Shown here in pieces: positions 56,261 through 64,000 of a stretch of 64,000 nt of DNA (the first letter of the stretch is position 1; every line of letters begins with the position of its first letter). The stretch is from the NCBI GenBank assembly GCA_021730105.1, contig CP072538.1, positions 558,001 through 622,000 of the forward strand, given 5' to 3'. The stretch comes from Candidatus Ruthia sp. Plio_17_S18 (GTDB taxonomy: Bacteria; Pseudomonadota; Gammaproteobacteria; PS1; Pseudothioglobaceae). A program made the position numbers and the translations under genes. Under the pieces are notes generated by a model that saw only the letters and a list, made by a program, of their open reading frames with translations, was not told the origin of the DNA and made no database searches.

Positions 56261-58552
56261 ATGAAAAAAATTATAACCTTATTTGCCTTAGTAGTAAGTA
56301 TTTTTGCTTGTTCGGTTGCGCTAGCAGCACCTATTAAAAATATTGAAATTCTAGGTCTTAATGTTATTTCTAGAGGTACGGTATTAAGCTATCTTCCAGT
56401 TGAAACAGGTGATAATTACAACAATCAAGTATCAGGACAAATTATTCGCGCTCTGTATAAAACTAATTTTTTTAAAGACGTTGAAGTTTCTCAAGAAGCC
56501 CAAATTTTGAAAATTAAGTTAACAGAAAACCCTTATATTAAATACATTGATGTAACAAATTATTCAAATAAAGTAATTGAAAAAAAGTCATTAAATCAAA
56601 TTTTAAAAACCATGGGGCTTGCTCAAGGCAAAATTTTCAATAAAAGACAACTTGATAAATTAATTGCCCAACTAAAAGCTGTCTATGCATCACAAGGTTA
56701 TTACGGCATTAGAATCTCCAAAACTATTAAGATTGATACACAAAATAGAGTGGGTATTGAGCTTAGTATTAGTGAAGGCAAAGTGGCGAAAATTAGCTCA
56801 ATGAAAATTACTGGTAATCGTGTTTTTGATGAAAGCGAGTTATTAAATTTATTTGAAATTGGGCAAGCTGACTTTTTTATTATCAATTATTTCACAGAAA
56901 AAGATCACCACTCCAAGTTGGCATTAGATGCTGGCATTGAATCTATGAAATCATTCTATATTAACTCTGGTTATCTTGATTTTAAGGTTAATGAGGTCAA
57001 AACAGATTTATCAGAAGACAAGCAAAGTATCAGCATTAACATTCAGATTAGTGAAGGCGCTGAATACAAAATTGGCACCATTCAATTTACGGGCGACTTG
57101 CTTAGTCATTCCATTGAAGATCTTAGAAAATTATTGAGTTTTAAAAAAGATGATGTGTTTGAACGTAAAAAAATGATGCAGAGTTTACAAGCTATTAACG
57201 ACGTATTCGCCAATCAAGGCTATGCCTTTTCTGATGTCAAAGTTGCAACATTAGAAAACACAAGTGCTTACACAATTGATTTAAATATTGACATAACGCC
57301 CAATAAAAAAGTTTACATTAACCGCATCACTATTGCTGGCAACACTCGCACTCAGGATGAAGTTATTCGTCGTGAAATTGACATTCATGAAGGTGGCTTG
57401 TACTCTAGTACTGAACTTAATGAATCTATCGAAAAAATCAAACGCTTAGGCTTTTTCTCCGATGTAAAAATGCAAGTTTCAAAACTTGAAGGCTTTAAAG
57501 ATAAAATTAACCTACATTTTAGTGTTGAAGAAATCCAAACCGGTACTGTTTCAATTGGCTTGTCACACTCTAATAGCACAGGTGCATCGCTCAACTTAGG
57601 CGTACAAGAAAGAAATTTTTTAGGCACGGGCAATACGCTAAACCTCTCTTGGTCTAACTCTAAAGCAGCAAGAGATATTAGTTTTTATTTTTCTGATCTG
57701 TATTTCACTCAAGATGGGCACAGCATTAGTTACGGCGTATTTTCAAAAAAATTAGACGCATCTGAACTAGAACTAGATGAATATAAGATTGATGAAAATG
57801 GCTTTAGTTTAGGTTATAACATACCCATAACAAAAGAAACCAGAATTGGCGCTGACTTAAGGGCTTCAAAGCGTGATATTACTTGTGGAACAACCTTTTC
57901 TGATAGTGATCACGAGCCAACACAATGTGCTAGTGAAGATAAAACTGAACTGAAATTAGGCTTGAATTGGAGTAACAATACACTAAATGACTTTAATTTT
58001 CCAACCAAGGGACAAAAAAATAATTTAAATTTTAGTCTGGCCTTGCCTGTGGCAGATTTGCGTTATTATAAGTTAGGTGCCTCTCATAAAAGTTATTACC
58101 CATTGAAAAATGATTTAATTCTCTCCTTAAAAGTAAATCTAGGCCTTGCTCAAGGTTATAATGACAAAGAACTGCCTTTCTTTAAACGCTACTATAGTGG
58201 CGGGCCCTCGTCAATACGTGGATTTGACTTTAACTCCTTAGGTGCAAAATATATAGGTAGTGATAAAGCCAAAGGCGGTGAACTTTCCTTCCTAACTAGC
58301 GCCTCGGTCATCTCGCCAATCAAGTTTATAGATGATAGTAAAAACATGCGCATTAGCGCCTTTGTTGATTTAGGGTCTATTAGTGAAAACGCCTCTGGAT
58401 TTGACTTGGATGAACTACGCCTTTCAACAGGTGTTGCATTTTCTTGGCTAACACCTATTGGACCATTAGGCTTTTATGCTGCCCAACCTTTAATTGAAAA
58501 ATCAGGCGACAAAACCAAAACATTTGACTTTACATTAGGCTCTAGTTTCTAA
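56261..58552 (+). CDS. bamA: Outer membrane protein assembly factor BamA
   Basis: Central barrel of the BAM complex. A signal peptide (FALVVSIFACSVALAAP) is followed by five POTRA repeats (residues about 22-420) and a 16-strand barrel with the conserved lid motif SGGPSSIRGFDFNSLG. The final residues TFDFTLGSSF end in Phe as required for insertion. At 763 residues it is normal. The start is preceded by a second ATG (56249) that gives only a 4-codon frame, so 56261 is used. Confidence 0.96.
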   Translation: MKKIITLFALVVSIFACSVALAAPIKNIEILGLNVISRGTVLSYLPVETGDNYNNQVSGQIIRALYKTNFFKDVEVSQEAQILKIKLTENPYIKYIDVTNYSNKVIEKKSLNQILKTMGLAQGKIFNKRQLDKLIAQLKAVYASQGYYGIRISKTIKIDTQNRVGIELSISEGKVAKISSMKITGNRVFDESELLNLFEIGQADFFIINYFTEKDHHSKLALDAGIESMKSFYINSGYLDFKVNEVKTDLSEDKQSISINIQISEGAEYKIGTIQFTGDLLSHSIEDLRKLLSFKKDDVFERKKMMQSLQAINDVFANQGYAFSDVKVATLENTSAYTIDLNIDITPNKKVYINRITIAGNTRTQDEVIRREIDIHEGGLYSSTELNESIEKIKRLGFFSDVKMQVSKLEGFKDKINLHFSVEEIQTGTVSIGLSHSNSTGASLNLGVQERNFLGTGNTLNLSWSNSKAARDISFYFSDLYFTQDGHSISYGVFSKKLDASELELDEYKIDENGFSLGYNIPITKETRIGADLRASKRDITCGTTFSDSDHEPTQCASEDKTELKLGLNWSNNTLNDFNFPTKGQKNNLNFSLALPVADLRYYKLGASHKSYYPLKNDLILSLKVNLGLAQGYNDKELPFFKRYYSGGPSSIRGFDFNSLGAKYIGSDKAKGGELSFLTSASVISPIKFIDDSKNMRISAFVDLGSISENASGFDLDELRLSTGVAFSWLTPIGPLGFYAAQPLIEKSGDKTKTFDFTLGSSF

Positions 58553-58593
58553 ATCAAACATAGATATAATTGTCTTTTGACTTAATCTAAATA

Positions 58594-59592
58594 ATGTACA
58601 CATTGGGGGAAATTGCTAAAATCATTAACGCCAAGCTCGTGGGTGATGCCAATATTGAAATTACAGGAATTGCCACAAGTTTATCTGCAAATCAAACACA
58701 ACTAACCCACATTAACGGCAACAAACACAAGCAGACATTAATAAATGCCAAAGCTGGGGCCGTTATTCTTAATAATGATTTGTTAAAAAATTGCCCTACC
58801 AATGCTTTAGTGGTTGATGATGTCTACTTAGCATTTGCAAAAGCCACACACTTGTTTAAAAAACAAACTGTGCATTATCAAGGCATCCATCCAAGTGCTA
58901 AAATCAATGATGCAAAAATAGCGCCAAACTGCACTATCGGTAAAAATGTTGTTATTGGTAATCACTGCGCCATTGCTTCAAATGTTGTTATTGAAGACAA
59001 TGTTACTATTGGTAATCATGCTTTGATTCAGCCAAATGTGAGTATTTTACAAGGCTGTTCAATTGGCAATAATGTTATTATATCCCCTGGCGTGGTGATT
59101 GGTTCAGAAGGATTTGGTAATGCTCAGGATCAACAAAAACACTGGCATAGTATTGCACACCTTGGTTATGTTGTTATTGGCAACAATGTGAGCATTGGTG
59201 CAAACACAACTATTGATAGAGGCACGATTGAAAACACTCAAATTCACAATGGTGTACGAATTGACAACTTAGTACATATTGCGCACAACGTTATTATTGG
59301 TCAAGACTCTGCCATTGCTGCCACAGTAACTATTGGTGGTAGTTGCACACTAGGCAAAAGATGCATGGTGGGTGGCGGTGCAACCATTGCCAGTCACATC
59401 AGTTTAGCAGATGATATTATTGTGACAGGTGCCAGCACTGTTGATAAAAATCTATCTGAACAAGGACATTACACGGGCTTCACCTCTATTAGCAAGCATC
59501 AAAAATGGAAGAAAATACAAGTATGGCTGTTAAATCTTGATAAAATCGCTCATTATTTAAACATTAAACTTAAAGAATTAAAGGAAAAATAA
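58594..59592 (+). CDS. lpxD: UDP-3-O-(3-hydroxyacyl)glucosamine N-acyltransferase
   Basis: Adds the second acyl chain in lipid A synthesis. An N-terminal domain (residues 1-100) leads to a left-handed beta-helix of hexapeptide repeats ([20 protein letters not shown] and similar), with the catalytic His in [11 protein letters not shown]. At 332 residues it is normal. It forms the conserved bamA-lpxD-fabZ-lpxA order; skp, often between bamA and lpxD, is missing. Confidence 0.95.
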   Translation: MYTLGEIAKIINAKLVGDANIEITGIATSLSANQTQLTHINGNKHKQTLINAKAGAVILNNDLLKNCPTNALVVDDVYLAFAKATHLFKKQTVHYQGIHPSAKINDAKIAPNCTIGKNVVIGNHCAIASNVVIEDNVTIGNHALIQPNVSILQGCSIGNNVIISPGVVIGSEGFGNAQDQQKHWHSIAHLGYVVIGNNVSIGANTTIDRGTIENTQIHNGVRIDNLVHIAHNVIIGQDSAIAATVTIGGSCTLGKRCMVGGGATIASHISLADDIIVTGASTVDKNLSEQGHYTGFTSISKHQKWKKIQVWLLNLDKIAHYLNIKLKELKEK

Positions 59593-59593
59593 C

Positions 59594-60037
59594 ATGGAAA
59601 TGAACATTCAAGACGTCAAAAATTACCTGCCCCATCGTTATCCTTTTTTGCTCATTGATAGAGTGCTAGAGCTAGAAATTGGCAAATCAATTGTGGCATT
59701 AAAAAATGTGACTTTTAATGAACCTCAATTTACTGGGCACTTTCCTGACCAGCCAATTATGCCTGGTGTTATGATAGTTGAAGCTTTAGCCCAAGCAACA
59801 GGAATTTTGGCCTTTAAATCTGAAGTAGGAAAGCCAATTGATGGGCAAATATATATGCTTGTTGGTATTGATAAAGCCAGATTTAAACGCATAGTTGAAC
59901 CTGGAGACCAGCTGCGTTTAGAGGTAGAGGTCATAACAGTTAAGCGTGATATTTGGAAGTTTAAATGCAAAGCAACTGTAGATAATCAAATTGTTACGAG
60001 TGCTGAGTTGATGTGCACTCAAAAAGCAGCAGATTAA
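59594..60037 (+). CDS. fabZ: 3-hydroxyacyl-ACP dehydratase FabZ
   Basis: Dehydrates 3-hydroxyacyl-ACP in fatty acid elongation. The hot-dog fold motifs are [16 protein letters not shown] with the active-site His, [20 protein letters not shown] and [13 protein letters not shown] with the catalytic Glu. At 147 residues it is normal. It is 1 base after lpxD. Confidence 0.97.
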   Translation: MEMNIQDVKNYLPHRYPFLLIDRVLELEIGKSIVALKNVTFNEPQFTGHFPDQPIMPGVMIVEALAQATGILAFKSEVGKPIDGQIYMLVGIDKARFKRIVEPGDQLRLEVEVITVKRDIWKFKCKATVDNQIVTSAELMCTQKAAD

Positions 60038-60061
60038 TTAAAAAAAATTAAGGAGCGTAAG

Positions 60062-60853
60062 GTGGCTATAGACCCTAGTGCAATTATCGACCCTAGTGCA
60101 AAAATTCATAAAAATGCTGAAATATGCGCTTATGTTATTATCGGCGCTAATGTAGAAATTGATTCTGGCACAATTGTTGAAACACACGCTGTTATTCAAG
60201 GTCCGACTAAAATTGGAAAGAATAACCACATTTATTCTTTCGCCTCAATAGGCGGAGACCCGCAAGATATTACTTATGCAGAAGGTCAAGAATCTAGTTT
60301 AATTATTGGCAATGACAATCTCATTCGTGAATTTTGCACCATTAACCGTGGCACCGAAAAAGAAAACTCCATCACTCGGGTAGGCTCAAATAATATGTTA
60401 ATGGCTTATGTTCACATTGCTCATGATTGTCAGGTAGGTGATCATATCATTATGTCTAACAATGCCTCTCTTGCGGGCCATGTTAGAATCCATAATTGGG
60501 CAATTTTAGGTGGCTTCACCCTAGTTAAACAATTCTGCATGATTGGCATACATACCTATGTTGGCATGGGTTGTCAAATCAACAAAGACATTCCTGCTTA
60601 TATGGTCGCCTCTGGTGTGCAAACTCGGGTTAGAAGTATTAACGCTGAGGGTATGAGACGACGAGGTTTTAGTCCTAATGCAATTGCCGCTATTAAACGC
60701 GCTTTTAAAGCTGTTTATCGTGAATCTGGCTTATTGGAGCAATCTCTTAAAGAATTAGAACAATCAGAATCTGACCATCCAGAAGTGGTTCAATTTGTTA
60801 AATGCATTCGTAGTTCTAAAGTTGGTATTATGCGTGGTCCAACTGAGGAATGA
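60062..60853 (+). CDS. lpxA: UDP-N-acetylglucosamine O-acyltransferase
   Basis: First step of lipid A synthesis, transferring a 3-hydroxyacyl chain to UDP-GlcNAc. The hexapeptide-repeat helix begins IDPSAIIDPSAKIHKNAEI and holds the catalytic His in AYVHIAHDCQVGD. At 263 residues it is normal. The start is GTG, with GGAG 7 bases upstream. lpxB does not follow directly; murJ comes next. Confidence 0.96.
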   Translation: MAIDPSAIIDPSAKIHKNAEICAYVIIGANVEIDSGTIVETHAVIQGPTKIGKNNHIYSFASIGGDPQDITYAEGQESSLIIGNDNLIREFCTINRGTEKENSITRVGSNNMLMAYVHIAHDCQVGDHIIMSNNASLAGHVRIHNWAILGGFTLVKQFCMIGIHTYVGMGCQINKDIPAYMVASGVQTRVRSINAEGMRRRGFSPNAIAAIKRAFKAVYRESGLLEQSLKELEQSESDHPEVVQFVKCIRSSKVGIMRGPTEE

Positions 60854-60870
60854 TATTTTAGAGATGTCCT

Positions 60871-62400
60871 TTGGATAAGTCTTTTTTAAAATCAAGCGGC
60901 ATCATCGCTGCCATGACTTTTCTTTCACGCATACTAGGCTTGGTACGTGATTATTTTATTGCCCGATATTTTGGTGCCAACGGTCTGACTGATGCCTTTT
61001 TAATTGCCTTTAGAATTCCCAATTTTTTTAGGCGTCTATTTGGCGAAGGTTCTTTTTCACAAGCTTTTGTGCCTATATTGTCTGAGGCTAAAGCCAATAA
61101 TACACAGGACGAGGTTCAAAATATCATTAACCATATTGGCACAAAATTTCTTTTTGTGTTAATTGTAATCACACTCATTGCAGTTGTTATTGCGCCCATC
61201 ATCATTTTTATGTTCGCTGGGGGTTTTTACTTTTCACTCGACCCAACCCAATTTAATATGGCATCAGACATGCTAAGAATCACCTTTCCTTATTTGTTGT
61301 TCATCTCTTTAACAGCTTTTTATGGCGCTATTTTAAATACTTATGATCAGTTTGCAGTGCCTGCATTTACACCAGTTTTACTCAACATTTCTATGATTTT
61401 GAGTACTATATATTTATCTGAATATATGGACACCCCTATTATGGCACTGGCGTGGGGGGTGTTTTTTGGCGGCATTGCACAGCTTTTATTTCAGATACCT
61501 TTTTTAATAAAAATAAAAAAACTACCCAAATTAGCACTTGGCGACCATCAAGCAATCCAGCTCTTAAAAAAACGCATGTTACCTGCTCTATTTGGCGTAT
61601 CAGTATCGCAAATCAATTTACTAATTGATACTATGATTGCATCAGTTCTTGTCAGTGGTAGTGTTTCATGGTTGTATTATTCAGACAGGCTATTAGAGCT
61701 GCCTCTGGCACTTATTGGTATTGCTTTAGCAACAGTATCTTTAGCCAAATTAAGTCAGCATTTTGCTGATAAAAATGATGAGAAATTTATACAAACAATT
61801 AATAACGCTTTAACAATTGGGCTGCTATTGGGATTACCTGCCTGTGCTGGCTTGGTCTTGCTTGCTGAGTCTCTAATTATCACCTTATTTCAATACGACA
61901 AATTTGATGCATTTGCTGCATTACAATCATCATCAAGCTTGATGGCTTATGGTTCAGGATTGATGGCTTTTATTTTTGTTAAGATTTTAGTGCCTATTTT
62001 TCTATCCAGAGGAGACACCAAAACACCAGTTAAAATCGGGGTCATTGCTATGATATCTAATGTTTTCTTAAACGTTGTTTTAGGTTTTTATTTTGCCCAT
62101 GTGGGTCTGGCAATAGCCACTTCTATTTCTGCTTTACTTAATGCCGGCTTACTCTATTACTATTTAAACAAGCAATCTATCTTTAATGTTTCTAGTAACT
62201 TATATCAAACTTTTTTTAAAGCCTTGGCTGCAAGCTTTATAATGGCTGTCTTTATTGTGATTTTTGGATCAGAAGTTGAGCTTTATTTAAAAGCCGATGT
62301 CAGTTCAAGAATAACATTGCTTGGCACAACCATTGTGATTGCAATTATTATATATTTTGCCAGCTTAAAAATACTAAACATGGGAATAAAAAAACAATGA
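60871..62400 (+). CDS. murJ: Lipid II flippase MurJ
   Basis: Flips lipid II across the inner membrane for peptidoglycan synthesis. It has about 14 hydrophobic helices and the start FLKSSGIIAAMTFLSRILGL typical of MurJ, with RIPNFFRRLFGEGSFSQAFV just after helix 1. At 509 residues it is normal. The start is taken as TTG at 60871, since the nearby ATG (60864) runs into a stop after four codons; the ribosome site is weak. The gene is 17 bases after lpxA. Confidence 0.93.
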   Translation: MDKSFLKSSGIIAAMTFLSRILGLVRDYFIARYFGANGLTDAFLIAFRIPNFFRRLFGEGSFSQAFVPILSEAKANNTQDEVQNIINHIGTKFLFVLIVITLIAVVIAPIIIFMFAGGFYFSLDPTQFNMASDMLRITFPYLLFISLTAFYGAILNTYDQFAVPAFTPVLLNISMILSTIYLSEYMDTPIMALAWGVFFGGIAQLLFQIPFLIKIKKLPKLALGDHQAIQLLKKRMLPALFGVSVSQINLLIDTMIASVLVSGSVSWLYYSDRLLELPLALIGIALATVSLAKLSQHFADKNDEKFIQTINNALTIGLLLGLPACAGLVLLAESLIITLFQYDKFDAFAALQSSSSLMAYGSGLMAFIFVKILVPIFLSRGDTKTPVKIGVIAMISNVFLNVVLGFYFAHVGLAIATSISALLNAGLLYYYLNKQSIFNVSSNLYQTFFKALAASFIMAVFIVIFGSEVELYLKADVSSRITLLGTTIVIAIIIYFASLKILNMGIKKQ

Positions 62401-62666
62401 ATACTGTAAAATGCATTAAATTAGACCAACAACTTGAAGCCTTAGATAGAGCACCTTATCCTGGTGAATTGGGTCAAAGAATACTAAGCAACGTATCCAA
62501 GCAAGGCTGGCAACTCTGGCTTGAGCACCAAACCATGTTAATAAATGAAAACAACTTAAATCTGATGAATTCAAACGCGCAAAGTTATCTTAAAGAACAA
62601 ATGGATAAATTCTTCTTTTCAAAAGAAGGTGCAGATGATATTCAAGGTTACACACCCAATGAGTAA
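62397..62666 (+). CDS. yggX: Fe(2+)-trafficking / oxidative damage protection protein YggX
   Basis: A small protein that helps protect Fe-S clusters against oxidants. The family core APYPGELGQRILSNVSKQGW, then EHQTMLINENNLNLM and LKEQMDKFFF, is present. At 89 residues it is normal. It overlaps the murJ stop by 4 bases (ATGA) and the gmk start by 8. Confidence 0.93.
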   Translation: MNTVKCIKLDQQLEALDRAPYPGELGQRILSNVSKQGWQLWLEHQTMLINENNLNLMNSNAQSYLKEQMDKFFFSKEGADDIQGYTPNE

Positions 62667-63270
62667 TGGTGTGTTGTTTGTTATTTCTGCCCCTTCAGGA
62701 TGCGGAAAAACCTCATTAGTTAAAGCACTCATTAAAAAAATTAATTATTTGTGTGTTTCAGTTTCACACACCACAAGAGCGCCACGCTTAGGCGAAATAC
62801 AAGGTGAGAACTACTTTTTTGTCTCTAAAAATGAATTTAATAAAATAAAAAATAGCAACGGTTTTATTGAATCAGCACAAGTGTTTGATAATGCCTATGG
62901 TAGTGCTAAACAATCAGTTCAAGATTTGTTAAATAATGGCTCTGACGTTATTTTAGAGATTGACTGGCAGGGTTTTAGACAGGTTAAACAAACTTTTAAT
63001 CACTCAGTTGGTATTTTTATTCTCCCACCTTCTCAAGCAGTATTAAAAGAACGTCTAACCAACAGAGGACAAGACAAACAAAGTATTATTGACAGAAGAA
63101 TGCACGATGCAGCCAATGAAATGCAACATTTTAATGAGTTTGACTATTTGGTTATGAATGATAATTTTGACGTAGCTCTGAACGATTTATCAACCATTGT
63201 GCAAGCCGAACGCCTAACGTTAGCACAACAATCAACCAAGCATCAAGATTTGCTTAAAACATTGATATAG
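62659..63270 (+). CDS. gmk: Guanylate kinase
   Basis: Phosphorylates GMP to GDP. The P-loop is ISAPSGCGKTSLVKAL and the GMP-binding strand is VSVSHTTRAPRLGEIQGENY; the lid region has RLTNRGQDKQSIIDRRM. At 203 residues it is normal. The frame opens 10 codons earlier, but the ATG at 62659 begins the conserved SNGVLFVISAPSG. Confidence 0.95.
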   Translation: MSNGVLFVISAPSGCGKTSLVKALIKKINYLCVSVSHTTRAPRLGEIQGENYFFVSKNEFNKIKNSNGFIESAQVFDNAYGSAKQSVQDLLNNGSDVILEIDWQGFRQVKQTFNHSVGIFILPPSQAVLKERLTNRGQDKQSIIDRRMHDAANEMQHFNEFDYLVMNDNFDVALNDLSTIVQAERLTLAQQSTKHQDLLKTLI

Positions 63271-63278
63271 CCTATAAT
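63250..63278 (+). promoter_or_regulatory. Possible sigma-70 promoter for rpoH
   Basis: A perfect TATAAT lies at 63273-63278 with TTGCTT at 63250-63255, 17 bases apart. The -35 box falls in the last codons of gmk, and the site is about 40 bases before rpoH. Confidence 0.45.
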
Positions 63279-63318
63279 ACCAACTATTACTAATATTTAT
63301 CGTTAGTTATTTAACAAA

Positions 63319-64000
63319 ATGAATCAAGAACTCGCATTATCATCTGCTAAACAAGTCTCAAGTTTAGAGGTTCAAAAATACCCACCCATCTTAAGTAGTG
63401 AACAAGAGCATGAGTTAGCCGTTCAATTATATGAACATCACGATTTAAGCGCGGCCAGAAAATTAGTTTTGTCGCACATGCGTTTTGTCGCCTTTATTGC
63501 CCGTGGTTACAAAGGCTATGGCCTTGAACAGGATGATCTTGTGCAAGAAGGCACTATTGGGTTAATGAAAGCGGTTAAGCGCTTTAATCCAAATAGAAAT
63601 GTACGCCTTGCTTCATTCGCAGTGTATTGGATTCGTGCGGAAATTCATGAGTTTATTTTCAAGAATTGGAAAATCGTTAAAGTTGCCACAACCAAAGCTC
63701 AACGCAAATTATTTTTCAAACTTAAACAAGCCAAGGCACATATTTATAGCTCATTGAACGAAGAGCAGGCGGATAAAATTGCCAATGATTTGGGTGTGCG
63801 TCGTAAAGATGTGCTGGAGATGGAATCTCGCTTGCAATTCAATGACGTAACGTTTGAAGTATCTGATGATGAAGATTCTCACGCACCAGAACAATACCTA
63901 ACCAATGAAAACGTCCAAACACCTGAGCAATTATTATTAATAGACGATTCAAAACAAAACCAACAACAACAACTGTACAAAGCCTTATCATCCTTAGATG
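63319..64000 (+). CDS. rpoH: RNA polymerase sigma-32 factor, N-terminal part
   Basis: Heat-shock sigma factor. The frame runs open off the end of the window, 227 codons visible. Recognisable parts are region 2 (LVLSHMRFVAFIARGYKGYG, DDLVQEGTIGLMKAVKRFNP, RLASFAVYWIRAEIHEFIF) and the RpoH-box-type stretch WKIVKVATTKAQRKLFFKL. Region 4 is cut off by the window edge. The start is the ATG at 63319, which leaves 48 bases after gmk for the promoter described above. Confidence 0.95.
   Translation, partial: MNQELALSSAKQVSSLEVQKYPPILSSEQEHELAVQLYEHHDLSAARKLVLSHMRFVAFIARGYKGYGLEQDDLVQEGTIGLMKAVKRFNPNRNVRLASFAVYWIRAEIHEFIFKNWKIVKVATTKAQRKLFFKLKQAKAHIYSSLNEEQADKIANDLGVRRKDVLEMESRLQFNDVTFEVSDDEDSHAPEQYLTNENVQTPEQLLLIDDSKQNQQQQLYKALSSLD

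Overview
The window is AT-rich, compact gammaproteobacterial DNA. Gene content (Lpt/Bam/Pal envelope genes, class Ia nrdAB, a bifunctional SpoT-like enzyme, HflKC, a likely sulfur globule protein, a MoxR/von Willebrand/hemerythrin/NnrS cluster) fits a sulfur-oxidising gammaproteobacterium of the SUP05/Thioglobus group. Many half-decayed genes next to intact core genes suggest a recently reduced, host-dependent member, such as the vesicomyid clam symbionts (Ruthia/Vesicomyosocius). The lineage is an inference from gene content; no 16S gene or other marker RNA is in the window.

Layout. 1-2949: end of a YihY-like membrane protein, then ribE-ribBA-ribH-nusB. 2992-3480: relic of a glutamate-synthase-like gene. 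3697-4651: a small secreted Gly/Tyr/Asn-rich protein (likely sulfur globule protein) and a HIT protein. 4714-7181 (minus): ssb, an MFS transporter and bamD. 7279-13488: spoT, iscX, tolB-pal-cpoB and a pabB-like gene. 13530-14310 (minus): eroded lipoprotein and DUF2306-like fragments. 14358-16238 (minus): nadE with an extra N-terminal helix-turn-helix domain. 16450-19215: a Sel1 protein, hemH and a ferredoxin-reductase-like protein. 19216-19610: relics of beta-oxidation genes. 19869-23699: nrdA-nrdB-ferredoxin behind two NrdR-like boxes. 23715-25601 (minus): mnmH relic, dimeric dUTPase, rnt relic and a short N-acetylglutamate synthase. 25677-27341: ilvD. 27408-34195 (minus): hflK-hflC-hisZ-purA-rnr followed by a broken secreted-protein gene. 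34341-38193: lptD-surA-rlmB. 38200-39826: relics of an IclR regulator, isocitrate lyase and a rhodanese. 39831-43688 (minus): moxR-like ATPase, broken nnrS, hemerythrin-like protein and a metallopeptidase with a VWA-like domain. 43751-45575: ybeD-like gene, lipB, lipA. 45875-50552 (minus): RND efflux pump and adaptor. 50752-53647: pdxA-rsmA-apaG-apaH, convergent with dapF. 54549-64000: a DUF971 gene, rseP-bamA-lpxD-fabZ-lpxA, murJ, yggX, gmk and the start of rpoH.

Functionally the window covers envelope biogenesis (lptD, surA, bamA, bamD, rseP, lpxD/fabZ/lpxA, murJ, tolB/pal/cpoB), cofactor synthesis (riboflavin, folate precursor, NAD, haem, lipoate, pyridoxal phosphate) and nucleotide metabolism (nrdAB, dUTPase, purA, gmk). 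These biosynthetic genes look intact. The broken genes are mostly catabolic or auxiliary: isocitrate lyase, beta-oxidation, a GltB-like oxidoreductase, NnrS, RNase T, selenouridine synthase and a rhodanese. That pattern is what a nutritional endosymbiont losing heterotrophic and accessory functions would show.

The most unusual intact feature is the HTH-NadE fusion. The best candidate for a poorly described system is the MoxR / NnrS / hemerythrin / metallopeptidase cluster. The clearest mutation is an exact 8-bp tandem duplication that breaks nnrS.
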